DNA from: Arthrobacter sp. AK04
GTDB lineage: Bacteria > Actinomycetota > Actinomycetes > Actinomycetales > Micrococcaceae
NCBI RefSeq assembly: GCF_021129155.1
Contig: NZ_JAJOMC010000002.1
Coordinates: 1-64,000 of the forward strand
Length of the DNA stretch: 64,000 nucleotides
Direction: 5' to 3'
Below are positions 7,399 to 16,570 of the stretch, piece after piece (the first letter of the stretch is position 1; every line of letters starts with the position of its first letter). The notes below the pieces were generated by a model. The model had not been told where the DNA came from. It was given only the letters and a program-made list of their open reading frames with translations, and did not search any database. A program made the translations under genes and the position numbers.

Positions 7399-9510
7399 TT
7401 ACTTGGCTACGAGGGTGAGGACGTCGTAGGTGGCCACGATTTCGTCGTTCTGGTTGGTCAGGACGGCATCCCAGGCCACCTCGCCGTATTCGTCGGTTTC
7501 ACGCGGGGTGATCTTCTTGGCGGTGAGCGTCACCCGGATGGAGTCACCTGCCGCAACGGGGGTGATGAACCGCAGGTTTTCCAGCCCGTAGTTGGCCAGG
7601 ACCGGACCCGGAGCAGGCTCCACGAACAGGCCTGCACCCCAGGCCAGCAGGAGGTAGCCGTGCGCCACGATCCCCGGGAAGAACGGGTTGGCTTCCGCGG
7701 CCTCGTGGTTGGTGTGGGCGTAGAAGGTGTCACCGGTGGAGTTTGCAAAGGCGGTGATGTCCTCCAGGGTGACCTGCCGCAGGTCGGACCGGACGGCGTC
7801 GCCGATCCGCAACGTCTCCAGGGACTTCCGGAACGGGTGGGTCCCCTCCGTCTCAACGGTAAAGTTCCGGCTGGCACCGGCATGCCACACGCCCGTAACG
7901 GCGGTGAGCATGTTCGGTGAACCCTGGATGGCGGTGCGCTGCATGTGGTGCATCACCGAACGGATACCGCCCAGTTCCTCACCGCCGCCGGCCCGGCCGG
8001 GCCCGCCGTGAACCAGGTGAGGCACGGGCGAGCCGTGGCCCGTCGACGAACGGGCGTCCTCGCGGTTGAGCATCAGCACGCGGCCGTGGTGGGCGGCGAT
8101 GCCGGTCACCAGTTCGCGGGCCACCGACGGATCGTTGGTGCACACCGAGGCCACCAGGGAGCCGCCACCGCGCGCTGCGAGGCGGACGGCGTCGGGAAGG
8201 TCCTTGTAGCCGATTACCGAGGACACTGGGCCGAACGCCTCCAGGGAGTGGACTTCTTCCGCTTCGGGGTCCTGCCAGTTCAGCAGCACGGGCGCCATGA
8301 ACGCGCCGCCGTCCACCACGCCCGTGGATCCGTCCGCGGACGTGACCGACGGCGAATCGAGCGTTCCGTACGCAAGCTCACCGCCGGCGTCGAGCATTGA
8401 CTGGACGGCCGCGCGAACATCCTCGAGCTGCTCCACAGAGGCGAGCGCGCCCATGGTTACGCCGTCCGCGCGGGGGTCACCCAGGACCACGCGCTCCTGG
8501 ATGCGCTTGCCGATGGCGGCGGACACAGCCGGAACCATCTCCTGCGGCACGATGGCGCGGCGGATAGCGGTGCACTTCTGCCCTGCCTTGGCTGTCATTT
8601 CCGTGACCACGGATTTCACGAAGGCGTCGAATTCGGGGGTTCCCTCCACGGCATCCGGACCAAGGATTGCGGCGTTGAGGGAGTCGGTCTCGGACGTGAA
8701 GCGGACACCGCCCTGCACCACGTTGGGGTGCGACTTCAGGGACAGGGCCGTGGACGCGGAGCCGGTGAAGGCCACCAGGTCGCGGTAGTCCAGGACATCC
8801 AGCAGGCCGCGGACGGAGCCGGAAATGAGCTGCAGCGAGCCCTTGGGGAGGATGTTCGATTCAACGATGGCCTTGACCACCGCAGCCGCCACGTACCCGG
8901 TGGGAGTGGCGGGCTTGACGATGGTGGGGACGCCGGCGAGGAAGGCCGGGGCGAACTTCTCCAGCATGCCCCAGACGGGGAAGTTGAAGGCGTTGATCTG
9001 TACTGCCACGCCCGGGATGCGGGTGTAGATGTGCTCACCGGCGAAGGAGCCGTCCTTGGACAGCACCTCCATGGGCCCGTCCACCACCACCTGGGAGTTG
9101 GGAAGCTCGCGGCGGCCCTTGGACCCGAACGTGAAAAGGACCCCGATGCCGCCGTCGATATCTATCATCGAGTCCACCTTGGTGGCTCCGGTCTGGGCGG
9201 AGAAGGCGTAAAAGTGCTCGCGCCGGGCATTGAGGTACTGCGCCAACTCCTTGAGCTTGAGGGCGCGCTGGTGGAAGGTGAACGCGCCGAGTTCCTGCTG
9301 GCCCGTGGTGCGGCCATAATCAACGACGGCGGCCAGGTCCAGCCCCTCCGTGCTCACCTTGGCCAGGACTTCCCCGGTGCTCGCATCCCGGACAGGCGTT
9401 GCGGAAGCTGCCGCTCCGGCGTCGGGCGTCCACCACGAATCCATGATGAAGCTGGGCACTGTCTCCACGGTGTCCACCGTGGCCTGGGGAGCTGTGGCTG
9501 TGGTTGTCAT
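7399..9510 (-). CDS. paaZ: Bifunctional ring-opening hydratase/aldehyde dehydrogenase PaaZ
   Basis: 703 aa, full length for the family. The N-terminal aldehyde dehydrogenase domain (~1-530) carries Glu274 (FTSETDSLN) and Cys313 (KAGQKCTAI). The C-terminal MaoC-like hotdog hydratase (~560-695) carries Asp594 and His599 in GDTFYAHTN. It opens the oxepin-CoA ring and oxidises the resulting semialdehyde in phenylacetate degradation. I place the start at ATG 9510 (MTTTATAPQ), as upstream codons run through the operator and lack homology. A thioesterase gene is divergent, with operator site 2 between them. Confidence 0.96.
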   Translation of the reverse strand: MTTTATAPQATVDTVETVPSFIMDSWWTPDAGAAASATPVRDASTGEVLAKVSTEGLDLAAVVDYGRTTGQQELGAFTFHQRALKLKELAQYLNARREHFYAFSAQTGATKVDSMIDIDGGIGVLFTFGSKGRRELPNSQVVVDGPMEVLSKDGSFAGEHIYTRIPGVAVQINAFNFPVWGMLEKFAPAFLAGVPTIVKPATPTGYVAAAVVKAIVESNILPKGSLQLISGSVRGLLDVLDYRDLVAFTGSASTALSLKSHPNVVQGGVRFTSETDSLNAAILGPDAVEGTPEFDAFVKSVVTEMTAKAGQKCTAIRRAIVPQEMVPAVSAAIGKRIQERVVLGDPRADGVTMGALASVEQLEDVRAAVQSMLDAGGELAYGTLDSPSVTSADGSTGVVDGGAFMAPVLLNWQDPEAEEVHSLEAFGPVSSVIGYKDLPDAVRLAARGGGSLVASVCTNDPSVARELVTGIAAHHGRVLMLNREDARSSTGHGSPVPHLVHGGPGRAGGGEELGGIRSVMHHMQRTAIQGSPNMLTAVTGVWHAGASRNFTVETEGTHPFRKSLETLRIGDAVRSDLRQVTLEDITAFANSTGDTFYAHTNHEAAEANPFFPGIVAHGYLLLAWGAGLFVEPAPGPVLANYGLENLRFITPVAAGDSIRVTLTAKKITPRETDEYGEVAWDAVLTNQNDEIVATYDVLTLVAK

Positions 9511-9557
9511 CGTTGACGGGTCCTTCCAACAAAGGGGCAGACAGAAGCGGCCAAAGA

Positions 9558-9589
9558 TTACTGACCGTCCGTTCGGTAATATATTTACC
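9558..9589. promoter_or_regulatory. TetR-type operator (site 2) between paaZ and the thioesterase
   Basis: A 22-bp inverted repeat at 9558-9579 has half-sites TTACTGACCGT and CCGTTCGGTAA (8 of 11 symmetrical), 47 bp before paaZ. It overlaps a second short dyad, GGTAATATATTTACC (9575-9589), whose AT-rich centre can supply -10 elements for either strand. One repressor could control both divergent genes from here. Confidence 0.7.
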
Positions 9590-9677
9590 ATACATGAATG
9601 TGCCCCGCTGCACACTAGGAGCCTGGTGCACAGTGGAAGCCGCGTACAGTAATGCCAGCCGCGCAGAAGGAGAACAC

Positions 9678-10127
9678 ATGAGCACGCCATCACCGAAAGA
9701 GGCAGCAGCGGAGGGCCACCCCGGCGGCGACAAGGAGCTGTGGAAGATCACCCTCGGCGAACTGGACGAGAAGATGGGCGTCAAGATCGTCGAGGAGTCC
9801 GTCCAGCGCGTGGTGGCCACCATGCCTGTGGAGGGGAACAGGCAGTCTTTCGGGCTGCTTCACGGCGGGGCGTCCCTGGCCGTGGGTGAAGCGGTGGGTT
9901 CCTGGGCGGCCGTGATCCATGCGAGCACACTGGGCAAAACGGCGGTGGGCGTGGACGTTTCGGCAACCCACCACCGCTCCGCGCGGGAGGGGCAGATCAC
10001 CATCACGGCCACACCCATCCATCTGGGCGGCACGCTCACCACCCACGAGGTGCTCCTCACCAACGAGGCCGGTCAGCGGCTCTGCACCCTCCGCATCACC
10101 AACCTGCTGATGCGGCGCCACAAATAG
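9678..10127 (+). CDS. Hotdog-fold acyl-CoA thioesterase (PaaI/YdiI-like)
   Basis: 149 aa. SFGLLHGGASLAVGEAVGSWAA is the hotdog active-site helix with the usual HGG and a catalytic-type Glu, and HHRSAREG follows. AGAAGGAG lies before the ATG at 9678. It is a second, distinct thioesterase besides paaI. Being divergent from paaZ across operator site 2 it may belong to the paa regulon. The alternative is DHNA-CoA thioesterase of menaquinone synthesis, since menB, menE and menA are elsewhere in the window; sequence alone does not decide. Confidence 0.85.
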   Translation: MSTPSPKEAAAEGHPGGDKELWKITLGELDEKMGVKIVEESVQRVVATMPVEGNRQSFGLLHGGASLAVGEAVGSWAAVIHASTLGKTAVGVDVSATHHRSAREGQITITATPIHLGGTLTTHEVLLTNEAGQRLCTLRITNLLMRRHK

Positions 10128-10150
10128 CCCATTGATCTGAGACGGTGCGG

Positions 10151-12256
10151 TTAGTCCGAAGTGTGCTGCCTCCGGCGGCGGACAAGCGCCACCAACAAGG
10201 TTCCGACGGCGATCGCCCCCGCAGCAGCGCCCGCCGCGGGGAGTGCGCTGGCACCCGCGTACGCCAGGCCCCCGCTGTTACGGTCCCGGGCGTAGCCGCC
10301 TGCCGGGTCAGCGGGCGGCGTGGCAGCAGGCGCGGGTACGACGACGGCGTCCTGGTCCGCCGGGGAGGATTCCGTCGGCGACGGGGCCGGGTCAGCCGGG
10401 GCCGGGTCAGCCGGCACAGGCCCCGGACTTGCCGGAGGCTCTTCCGGAGCCGGCTGCGCCGGCGGAGCAGGTTCAGTTGGAGCCGGTCTGGCCGGGGCAG
10501 CGGGGGCGAACTCAAAGTCTGCAGCGCCGGAGGCACTGAAGCCGTTCACAGTCTCCGCGGTAAACCGGAGGGCATCCTTGCCCTCCGGCGCCGGGAAGCT
10601 CCAGGTCCCGTCGGCGTTGACCGGGACGTCGAAGAATTCCTTCCCCTGCATGGTGATCCGGACGTTTGAGCCGGCAGCTACGGCAGTGGCAGGGGCTGCG
10701 GGAACTGTGCCGCTGATAGCCTGCCCCGGTTCATAGGTGGCGCCGGGCGCTGGAGAGGACACCGCAGGCCTGTTGAGGAAGAGTTCCAGCTGGTAGCCGG
10801 GCAGCACGGCCAGGCTGTCCGCCAGGGTGGCCCCCACTGCGAAATTCTCCACCACGTTGCCCTGTTCATCAGGGGTGTCTCCGGCGGCATGTGTGCCCAC
10901 GGCGTAGTTGCCGCTGAGATAGGGGCCGCCGGAATCGCCGCCGCTGGACTGGACGCCATAGGACAGGAATCCGTTGAACGCCCGCAGGTCGTTGGGGTCC
11001 GCAGCGTAGCCGGGCCCGGGAACCACAAAGATCCCCACGGCGTCCACCGTGCCGCAGGACCAGGCCGAAGTCCGCCCCGAACGGCAGACCGGCATCCCCG
11101 CAACGGGCTCGGCCGTGCCGATGATCTTGACCTCGGGTTCCGGCTGGGACACGTCGCCCCAGGTGCTCGCGGCCGGCAGCGGGTCAAGGTCCGCACGGAG
11201 GGACTCCACCACCGCAATATCGGTTCCCACGTTCCCTGGATCGCCCGGCTGCAGCGGGTCGTCCACGCTCCCGGGCCGCAGGACCGGGCTGTTGCCCGGG
11301 CCGCCGAACTGGCTGTAACCGAACTTCCCGAGCGGCCCGGTCCGGTTGAACTGGAATTCGAGCTCTGCGGTTTCCGCTGCCCCGTCAGAAGCACAGTGGC
11401 CTGCCGTGAGGACGGCCGGCAGGCCGGCCGGGTCGAACGCCGAAAAGCCCGTGGAGCAGATCCACCCAGGGTCCGCGATGTTGCCAGTGTCCGCGATGTA
11501 GCCCACTCCCCCGCGAACGTCCTCTTCCGGCGCAAGCGGTGTGCCGTCGTCGAGCTCCACGTTGGCGAACCGGGCAACAAACTCCGCCGCCGATTTCCTG
11601 CCGGTGCCCACACTGCCCGAGTTCCCGGCCACGGCGGCCTTGGCATCAGCGCCGTCCGGGGCCGATTCCAAGGCGCTGACGGCACCGGTCCGGATGACGA
11701 ACTTTCCGCCTGAGGTGACCACCGCCTGCAGTCCCTGCAGCCCCACCTCGGCCACATAGGCCTGGAACAGCTGCTCCGTGCTCAGCGCCAGCTCGGAACC
11801 AAGGTTCGGGGAAACACGGTTCGGCGAAGCAGGGTTCGGCGCAGCAGGCACGACGGCGCTGGCTGGCGCCTCCAAAACAAGGCCAGGGATGCCGGCGGCG
11901 AGCACAGCCACCGCGTCCTGGAGCTCGGGCCCTGCCCCGGACACCACGATCCGTCCGTCCTGCAGGCGGGTGCCCGCATAGCCGGGAACAGTCCGGAGCT
12001 GCCCGGCGGCGGCTGCGGCCCGCGAGCCGATTTCCCCGGCCGCGGCGAACTGTTCCGGGGTGAGGCCGAGGTCCCGCTGCACGGCGTCGGCCAGCGCGGC
12101 GTCCGACAGGGAGGAAGATCCCGGGCCCCCACCGGTAACAACCTCCTCCGCCGGAGGAACAACAGCCCAGCCCGGGGCAGCAGCAACAGCGGAGGTCGCG
12201 AGGATTCCCGCAGCCGCGCCCAGGGAAAGGACCCGGCGGAGTGCCTGCCCGCTCAC
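10151..12256 (-). CDS. Secreted S1-family serine protease with C-terminal wall anchor
   Basis: 701 aa. A Sec signal ends near AAAPGWA. A long N-terminal region with alpha-lytic-type pro-domain character precedes a chymotrypsin-fold domain with His287 (LTAGHC), Asp346 (GTDIAVV) and Ser442 (SGGDSGGP). Then come an Ig-like segment (~495-600), a Pro/Ala/Glu-rich stalk and an end with LAYAG (664-668), a hydrophobic helix and RRRR. That tail has sortase-substrate layout but an Ala replaces the usual Thr of LAxTG. I prefer GTG 12256, which overlaps the phosphatase stop (GTGA); a TTG at 12277 is the alternative. Confidence 0.88.
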   Translation of the reverse strand: MSGQALRRVLSLGAAAGILATSAVAAAPGWAVVPPAEEVVTGGGPGSSSLSDAALADAVQRDLGLTPEQFAAAGEIGSRAAAAAGQLRTVPGYAGTRLQDGRIVVSGAGPELQDAVAVLAAGIPGLVLEAPASAVVPAAPNPASPNRVSPNLGSELALSTEQLFQAYVAEVGLQGLQAVVTSGGKFVIRTGAVSALESAPDGADAKAAVAGNSGSVGTGRKSAAEFVARFANVELDDGTPLAPEEDVRGGVGYIADTGNIADPGWICSTGFSAFDPAGLPAVLTAGHCASDGAAETAELEFQFNRTGPLGKFGYSQFGGPGNSPVLRPGSVDDPLQPGDPGNVGTDIAVVESLRADLDPLPAASTWGDVSQPEPEVKIIGTAEPVAGMPVCRSGRTSAWSCGTVDAVGIFVVPGPGYAADPNDLRAFNGFLSYGVQSSGGDSGGPYLSGNYAVGTHAAGDTPDEQGNVVENFAVGATLADSLAVLPGYQLELFLNRPAVSSPAPGATYEPGQAISGTVPAAPATAVAAGSNVRITMQGKEFFDVPVNADGTWSFPAPEGKDALRFTAETVNGFSASGAADFEFAPAAPARPAPTEPAPPAQPAPEEPPASPGPVPADPAPADPAPSPTESSPADQDAVVVPAPAATPPADPAGGYARDRNSGGLAYAGASALPAAGAAAGAIAVGTLLVALVRRRRQHTSD

Positions 12257-12972
12257 CGGGCCACCCCCGCTCCGCAAAGGGCCAGCACGGCGTTCAGCTC
12301 AGCGGCACTCAGTCCGTTGTCCAGCAGGAACGCGCGCGTATCCAGGCTCCGCACGAATTCCGCCACGGCGTCCCCGCGCGCCTCGAGCAGCGGGCCAAGC
12401 TCCGCCTCGCTGAGGTAGCGTTCGCGCGCATGGGGCGGGCCGTGGGTGCGGTAGCGCTCGTTGATGCCGCGGGCTGCACGCCGGTAGCCGTCGGCGATGT
12501 CCTGCCCGGAATCCCCGGCGAGGTCCTGGACCATGGCCGCCACCATGCCGCTGCGGTCACGGCCCGCCGCGCAGTGCAGCACCACGGCACCGCGGGCAGA
12601 GGCTGCCGCAAGCTCGCGGAAGACGCCCACCAGCTTGTCCGGGAACAGCCGCGCATTCTCCGGATAGTGGGCGGGATCATTGAGGTAGGGGCCGGTCACC
12701 GCGGTAAAGCGCGGGTGGCCCGGCTCTTCTGTCGGTGCCGAAACCACCACCATCCCGGACCAGGCTGTCCCGCCCACCACGGGATCCGTGTCCCGGCGCT
12801 GCGCCTCCGCCGCGTTGCGGAGGTCAATCACCGTGCGGATGCCGTCGTCGTACGCCTGCCGCCAACCGGCCTCGGTGAGCCATTCGCGCCTGCCCATGCG
12901 GTAGACGCCGCCAGCCACATGCCATGCGTTGACAGCACCATCCCAGTCCATGGGCCTGCCCGCTTTCTTCAT
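12253..12972 (-). CDS. Tyrosine/dual-specificity phosphatase-like protein
   Basis: 239 aa. The protein tyrosine phosphatase signature HCAAGRDRSG (Cys134, Arg140) follows an N-terminal region with a general-acid-type loop. It resembles the Tyr-phosphatase_3 group. Substrate unknown: phosphotyrosine protein or phosphoinositide are both possible. GTG 12978 and ATG 12972 are alternative starts; TTAGCT 6 nt before 12972 favours the latter weakly. Its stop overlaps the start of the secreted protease, so the two are translationally coupled, an unusual pairing of a cytosolic and an exported enzyme. Confidence 0.85.
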   Translation of the reverse strand: MKKAGRPMDWDGAVNAWHVAGGVYRMGRREWLTEAGWRQAYDDGIRTVIDLRNAAEAQRRDTDPVVGGTAWSGMVVVSAPTEEPGHPRFTAVTGPYLNDPAHYPENARLFPDKLVGVFRELAAASARGAVVLHCAAGRDRSGMVAAMVQDLAGDSGQDIADGYRRAARGINERYRTHGPPHARERYLSEAELGPLLEARGDAVAEFVRSLDTRAFLLDNGLSAAELNAVLALCGAGVAR

Positions 12973-13069
12973 CCGCACAGCTAATCACACCCGCCACAGG
13001 AGGCGCATGTCACAGGCAGGTAGTACGGTGGCTCGTACTTGCCTTCTTCCACCATTCAAGGAGAGCCAC

Positions 13070-13900
13070 TTGGGAAACATCACTGCACGACGGCGTCACT
13101 CGGCTTTTGCAGCAGGCCTCGCCACCCTAGCCATGGCGGCAGGGCTGGCCACTGTTCCTGCACAGGCGGCGGACAAGACCAAGTACATTGCCCTGGGCGA
13201 CTCCTTCGCCGCCGGGCAGGGAGCAGGACCGTACCTGGATGACTGCTACCGCAGTGACAACACGTATTCGGAGCTCGCTGACGGGCCCAAGGCCATCAAA
13301 CTGGTGGTCAACGAGGCCTGCAGCGGCAAGACCACCCAGGATGTGGTGGACGCCCAGCTTAGCCAGCTGAACAAGAGCACCGAACTGGTGACCATCACTG
13401 CCGGCGGCAACAACCTCGGCTTCGGCGCCATCATCACCTATTGCGGCGTGGCCTTGGCAGGTGTGACCCCGGGCGCGGAGTGTGACGCTGCCACCGCCTA
13501 TGCAGCCGCGCAGCTCGAGAGCGGGCAGCTGTACCGTGACCTGGTCTCGATGATCGAGAGCGTGCAGGCTGCCGCGCCCAACGCCAGGATCGTGGTCACC
13601 GGGTACCCCTATCTCCTGGACCCAATCCCGGCTGGCCTGACCGACCCGGCCGCGCTGTTCATCTACCAGGCCACCGAGTTGGCTGACGCCCTGAACGGGG
13701 CCATCGCCGCTGCCGCGGGCAGCACCGGGGCAACCTACGTTGACGTGGGATCCGCGTTCCTCGGCCATGGCGCGCTGTCCCCGGATCCGTGGATCAACCT
13801 CGGCGGCCCGGAAAACCCGGATAGCTTCCACCCGAATGCCGAGGGCTATGAGGCGTATTACGCGGCCCTGAACGCCGCCGGCGCCTACTCCGCCGGCTAG
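13070..13900 (+). CDS. Secreted SGNH/GDSL esterase
   Basis: 276 aa. A Sec signal ends near VPAQAADK. The SGNH hydrolase blocks are GDSF (Ser45), GGNNLGFG and DSFHP (Asp251, His254). It is related to actinobacterial secreted lipases/esterases. TTG at 13070 is chosen because AAGGAG lies 6 nt upstream and it gives a sensible signal peptide; a start at 12929 would overlap the phosphatase gene. Two Cys pairs fit an exported fold. Natural ester substrate unknown. Confidence 0.9.
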   Translation: MGNITARRRHSAFAAGLATLAMAAGLATVPAQAADKTKYIALGDSFAAGQGAGPYLDDCYRSDNTYSELADGPKAIKLVVNEACSGKTTQDVVDAQLSQLNKSTELVTITAGGNNLGFGAIITYCGVALAGVTPGAECDAATAYAAAQLESGQLYRDLVSMIESVQAAAPNARIVVTGYPYLLDPIPAGLTDPAALFIYQATELADALNGAIAAAAGSTGATYVDVGSAFLGHGALSPDPWINLGGPENPDSFHPNAEGYEAYYAALNAAGAYSAG

Positions 13901-13910
13901 CAGGGCACAG

Positions 13911-14519
13911 CTAGCCGCGCTTTGCCAGCCGGTACTCCAGGCCCGCCCGGACCATGGGCCACTCGTGCTCCAGGATGGAAAACACCACGGTGTCCCTGAG
14001 GAGCCCGTCGCGGGTCCTGGAGTGGTTGCGCAGCACGCCGTCCTGCTTGGCGCCCAGCCGGGCGATGGCCTCGCGCGACTGGTGGTTCAGCCAGTGCGTC
14101 CGGAATTCCACGGCCGGGCAGCCCAGCGTCTCGAACGCGTGCCGCAGCAGCAGCAGCTTGGAAGCGGGGTTGGTCCCGGTTGCCTGGACGGACGCGGCGT
14201 TCCAAGTGGAGCCGATCTCCACCCGGGGCGTGCCGGCGTCGATGTTCATGTAGGTGGTCATCCCGATGATCCGGCCTGGAGCGCCGGTGGCGGGGTCGAT
14301 CAGCCGGGTGGTGAACGGCAGCATGGATCCCTGGTCCTGCAGGGCGAGGCGGCGCCCGATCTCGGCGGCCATCTCCTCGGGAGCAGGCACGGAGGTGTAC
14401 CAGAGCCGCCAAAGCTCGCCGTCCCGTGCCGCGTCCACCAGGCCGTCGTGGTGCTCCACGGACAATGGTTCCAGGGTTACATACCTGCCCGTGAGGGTAA
14501 GGGGTTCAAGGAAAGTCAC
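13911..14519 (-). CDS. GNAT-family N-acetyltransferase (RimJ/RimL type)
   Basis: 202 aa. LTLTGRYVTLEPLSVEHHDGL is a typical RimJ/L-like opening. GSTWNAASVQATGTNPASKLLLLRHAFE covers the acetyl-CoA loop and FRTHWLNHQSREAIARLGAKQDGVLR the C-terminal helices. The GTG at 14519 sits 6 nt behind TAGGCT, a leaderless promoter that fixes the start. It is convergent with the SGNH gene, whose stop is 10 bp away. Acceptor unknown: ribosomal or other protein N-terminus, or a small amine. Confidence 0.88.
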   Translation of the reverse strand: MTFLEPLTLTGRYVTLEPLSVEHHDGLVDAARDGELWRLWYTSVPAPEEMAAEIGRRLALQDQGSMLPFTTRLIDPATGAPGRIIGMTTYMNIDAGTPRVEIGSTWNAASVQATGTNPASKLLLLRHAFETLGCPAVEFRTHWLNHQSREAIARLGAKQDGVLRNHSRTRDGLLRDTVVFSILEHEWPMVRAGLEYRLAKRG

Positions 14520-14525
14520 GGCACC

Positions 14526-14531
14526 AGCCTA
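14526..14531 (-). promoter_or_regulatory. -10 box of a leaderless gene (GNAT)
   Basis: TAGGCT, then 6 nt, then the GTG start at 14519. Confidence 0.6.
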
Positions 14532-14594
14532 GGTGCAACCACCAGGGCCGGTTACGCTGGGGACAGCACCAGGACGGCGAGCGAGGGAGTTTAC

Positions 14595-14828
14595 GTGTCA
14601 GGAACCAATCCGGACCCGGAGGATGACAAGATCACAGGCCTGGAGCCCGGCGGCGGGGTGCCGCCCGGCGAAACGCCTCCCGGCGAAGGGTCGGTGGCAG
14701 GCACCCAGGAACCCAGGCAGAAGGGGTCCGGAAAGGGACAGCAGATCTTTTGGCTCGGTGCCATCGGGGCCGGCGTCCTGCTGTTCCTCCTCTACTTCAT
14801 CGGCTACATCGTCGGTTTCTTCGACTGA
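14595..14828 (+). CDS. Small single-pass membrane protein, DUF6480-like
   Basis: 77 aa. An acidic, Pro/Gly-rich cytoplasmic part with GLEPGGGVPPGETPPGE is followed by one helix (~51-74) ending in VGFFD. The GGGVPPGETPP block is what I recall of DUF6480; that family name is from memory. GTG 14595 follows GAGGGAG. It ends 9 bp before the convergent paaH stop. Function unknown. Confidence 0.75.
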   Translation: MSGTNPDPEDDKITGLEPGGGVPPGETPPGEGSVAGTQEPRQKGSGKGQQIFWLGAIGAGVLLFLLYFIGYIVGFFD

Positions 14829-14837
14829 CCGGCGTTC

Positions 14838-15722
14838 CTAGCCGGGCCAGCTGAAGAAGCCCTGGCCGGTCTTCCGCCCCAGTTCGCCCCGGGCCACCTT
14901 GTCCTTGAGGATCTGGGGCGGGGCAAAGCGCTCCCCCAGGGTGGAGTGCAGGTATTCTGCGATGCCCAGCCGCACGTCCAGGCCCACGATATCCGTGGTG
15001 CGCAGCGGCCCGGTGGGGTGCTTGTAGCCAAGAACCATGGCGTTGTCGATGTCCTCGGCGGACGCTACGCCTTCCTCCACCATCCGCATTGCCTCCAGTG
15101 CGATGGCCACGCCCAGGCGTGAGGAGGCAAAACCGGGGGCGTCATTGACGACGACGGCGGTCTTGCCGAGTGCCTCCACCCACCTTCTCGCGGCGGCGGC
15201 GAGCTCCGGTGACGTCTGCCCGCCGAGCACCACCTCGATGAGCGTGGACGCTGGAACGGGGTTGAAGAAGTGCAGTCCGAGGAAATTTCCGGGCCGCTTC
15301 AGTTCTCCGGCGAGGCCGTTCACGGACAGTGATGACGTGTTGGAGGCCAGGTAGGCGTCCTCGGCCAGCCGCTCCTCGATGCCGCGAAGTGACGTGACTT
15401 TCAGGTCCCAGTCCTCCGGCACCGCTTCCACCACCAGCTGGCGGTCCTTGAAGTCGTCATAGTCCACGGTCACGGAGAGCCGGGACACCATTTCGTCCAG
15501 ATTGGCGTCCGTCATGCCCCGTTCAATGCTTTTAGCCGCCGCTGATTCCACGCGCTCACGGGCAGCTTCCGCGGACTGGTCGTCGCGCTCCACCACCAGC
15601 ACGTCCGCCCCCTTGACCAGGAAGGCGTGGGCGATGCCGGCCCCCATGCGGCCGCCGCCCAGGACACCCACGAAGTGGGGAAGATCAGCTGGCAGGCCGG
15701 AGGAAAGTTCGGGTGTGTTCAT
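14838..15722 (-). CDS. paaH: 3-hydroxyacyl-CoA dehydrogenase PaaH
   Basis: 294 aa. An NAD-binding Rossmann domain with GGGRMGAG (residues 22-29), the catalytic segment LGLHFFNPVPASTLIEVV and NDAPGFASSRLG are all present, followed by the helical domain. It oxidises 3-hydroxyadipyl-CoA to 3-oxoadipyl-CoA in phenylacetate degradation. Its ATG overlaps the paaG stop (ATGA), so it is the last gene of a coupled paaJ-paaG-paaH operon. It could equally serve general fatty-acid breakdown, but operon and operator context favour paa. Confidence 0.92.
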   Translation of the reverse strand: MNTPELSSGLPADLPHFVGVLGGGRMGAGIAHAFLVKGADVLVVERDDQSAEAARERVESAAAKSIERGMTDANLDEMVSRLSVTVDYDDFKDRQLVVEAVPEDWDLKVTSLRGIEERLAEDAYLASNTSSLSVNGLAGELKRPGNFLGLHFFNPVPASTLIEVVLGGQTSPELAAAARRWVEALGKTAVVVNDAPGFASSRLGVAIALEAMRMVEEGVASAEDIDNAMVLGYKHPTGPLRTTDIVGLDVRLGIAEYLHSTLGERFAPPQILKDKVARGELGRKTGQGFFSWPG

Positions 15723-16570
15723 CGGTTCTGTTCTCCGCTCTCGGTGCCGGCCGTGGTTCCGGCGTTTTTGGCAGCGTTGCCGCCGTCCTTACCGCCGGCT
15801 TTCGTGCCGGCCTTCCTGTCCAGGAACTCCTGCATCCGGTCGAACTTGGCCTGGGACTCGAACAGGATCCCCTGTGCCAGCTGGTCGATGACGGGATGCG
15901 CTTCCGCAGGGGCGTGGAACACGGACTTGGTGATCCGTACTGCCAGCGGATCCTGCCTGCCGATCCTGTCCGCCAGGCTGTGCGCCGCATCCATCAGTTC
16001 CGCGGCTTCGTGGATCCCGGTGATGAGGTTTACGGCCAGCGCTTCCTCGGCGGTGAGGACCCTGCCCGCCAGGAGAATCTGCTTGGCCACCGGCTCCCCC
16101 ACCAGTTCCTTCAGCCGCCAGCTGGCACCGGCGGCGGCGAGGATACCCAGTCCGGTTTCGGGGTTGCCGATGCGGACGGTGGATGTCCCGATCCGGAAGT
16201 CCGCCGCGTAGGCCAGCTCTGCACCGCCGCCCAGGCAATACCCGTCCAGTGCGGCAATCACCGGCATGGGCAGCTTGGCGATGCGGACAAAGATGGTGGA
16301 ATTGATGCCCTGCAGGGCGTCGTCGCGGCGCCGTTCGCGCAGCTGCGCAATATCGGCTCCGGAGGCGAACACCCCCTCCACGCCGGCAATGATCAGCACC
16401 TTGGGGTTCTGCTCCAAGGCGGTGCAGACCACGTGCAGCTCGTCCACCATCTGCTGGTCAATGGCGTTGCGCACCTCGGGCCGGTTCAGCAGCACCACCA
16501 CCCGGTCGGTGCGTTCCTCCACCAGGAGCGTGTGGAACTTCTCTGCCGCCAGGTCCACGGGGCCGGCCAT
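15719..16570 (-). CDS. Enoyl-CoA hydratase/isomerase, PaaG/PaaF type
   Basis: 283-aa crotonase-fold enzyme. GVFASGADIAQL and GYCLGGGAELAYAADFRIG form the oxyanion region and NPETGLGI carries Glu138. The C-terminal ~25 residues are a Lys/Gly-rich extension not typical of the family. ATG 16570 overlaps the upstream thiolase stop (TGATG). In the pathway it would be either the 1,2-epoxyphenylacetyl-CoA isomerase (PaaG) or the 2,3-dehydroadipyl-CoA hydratase (PaaF); I cannot separate these by sequence alone. Confidence 0.88.
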   Translation of the reverse strand: MAGPVDLAAEKFHTLLVEERTDRVVVLLNRPEVRNAIDQQMVDELHVVCTALEQNPKVLIIAGVEGVFASGADIAQLRERRRDDALQGINSTIFVRIAKLPMPVIAALDGYCLGGGAELAYAADFRIGTSTVRIGNPETGLGILAAAGASWRLKELVGEPVAKQILLAGRVLTAEEALAVNLITGIHEAAELMDAAHSLADRIGRQDPLAVRITKSVFHAPAEAHPVIDQLAQGILFESQAKFDRMQEFLDRKAGTKAGGKDGGNAAKNAGTTAGTESGEQNR

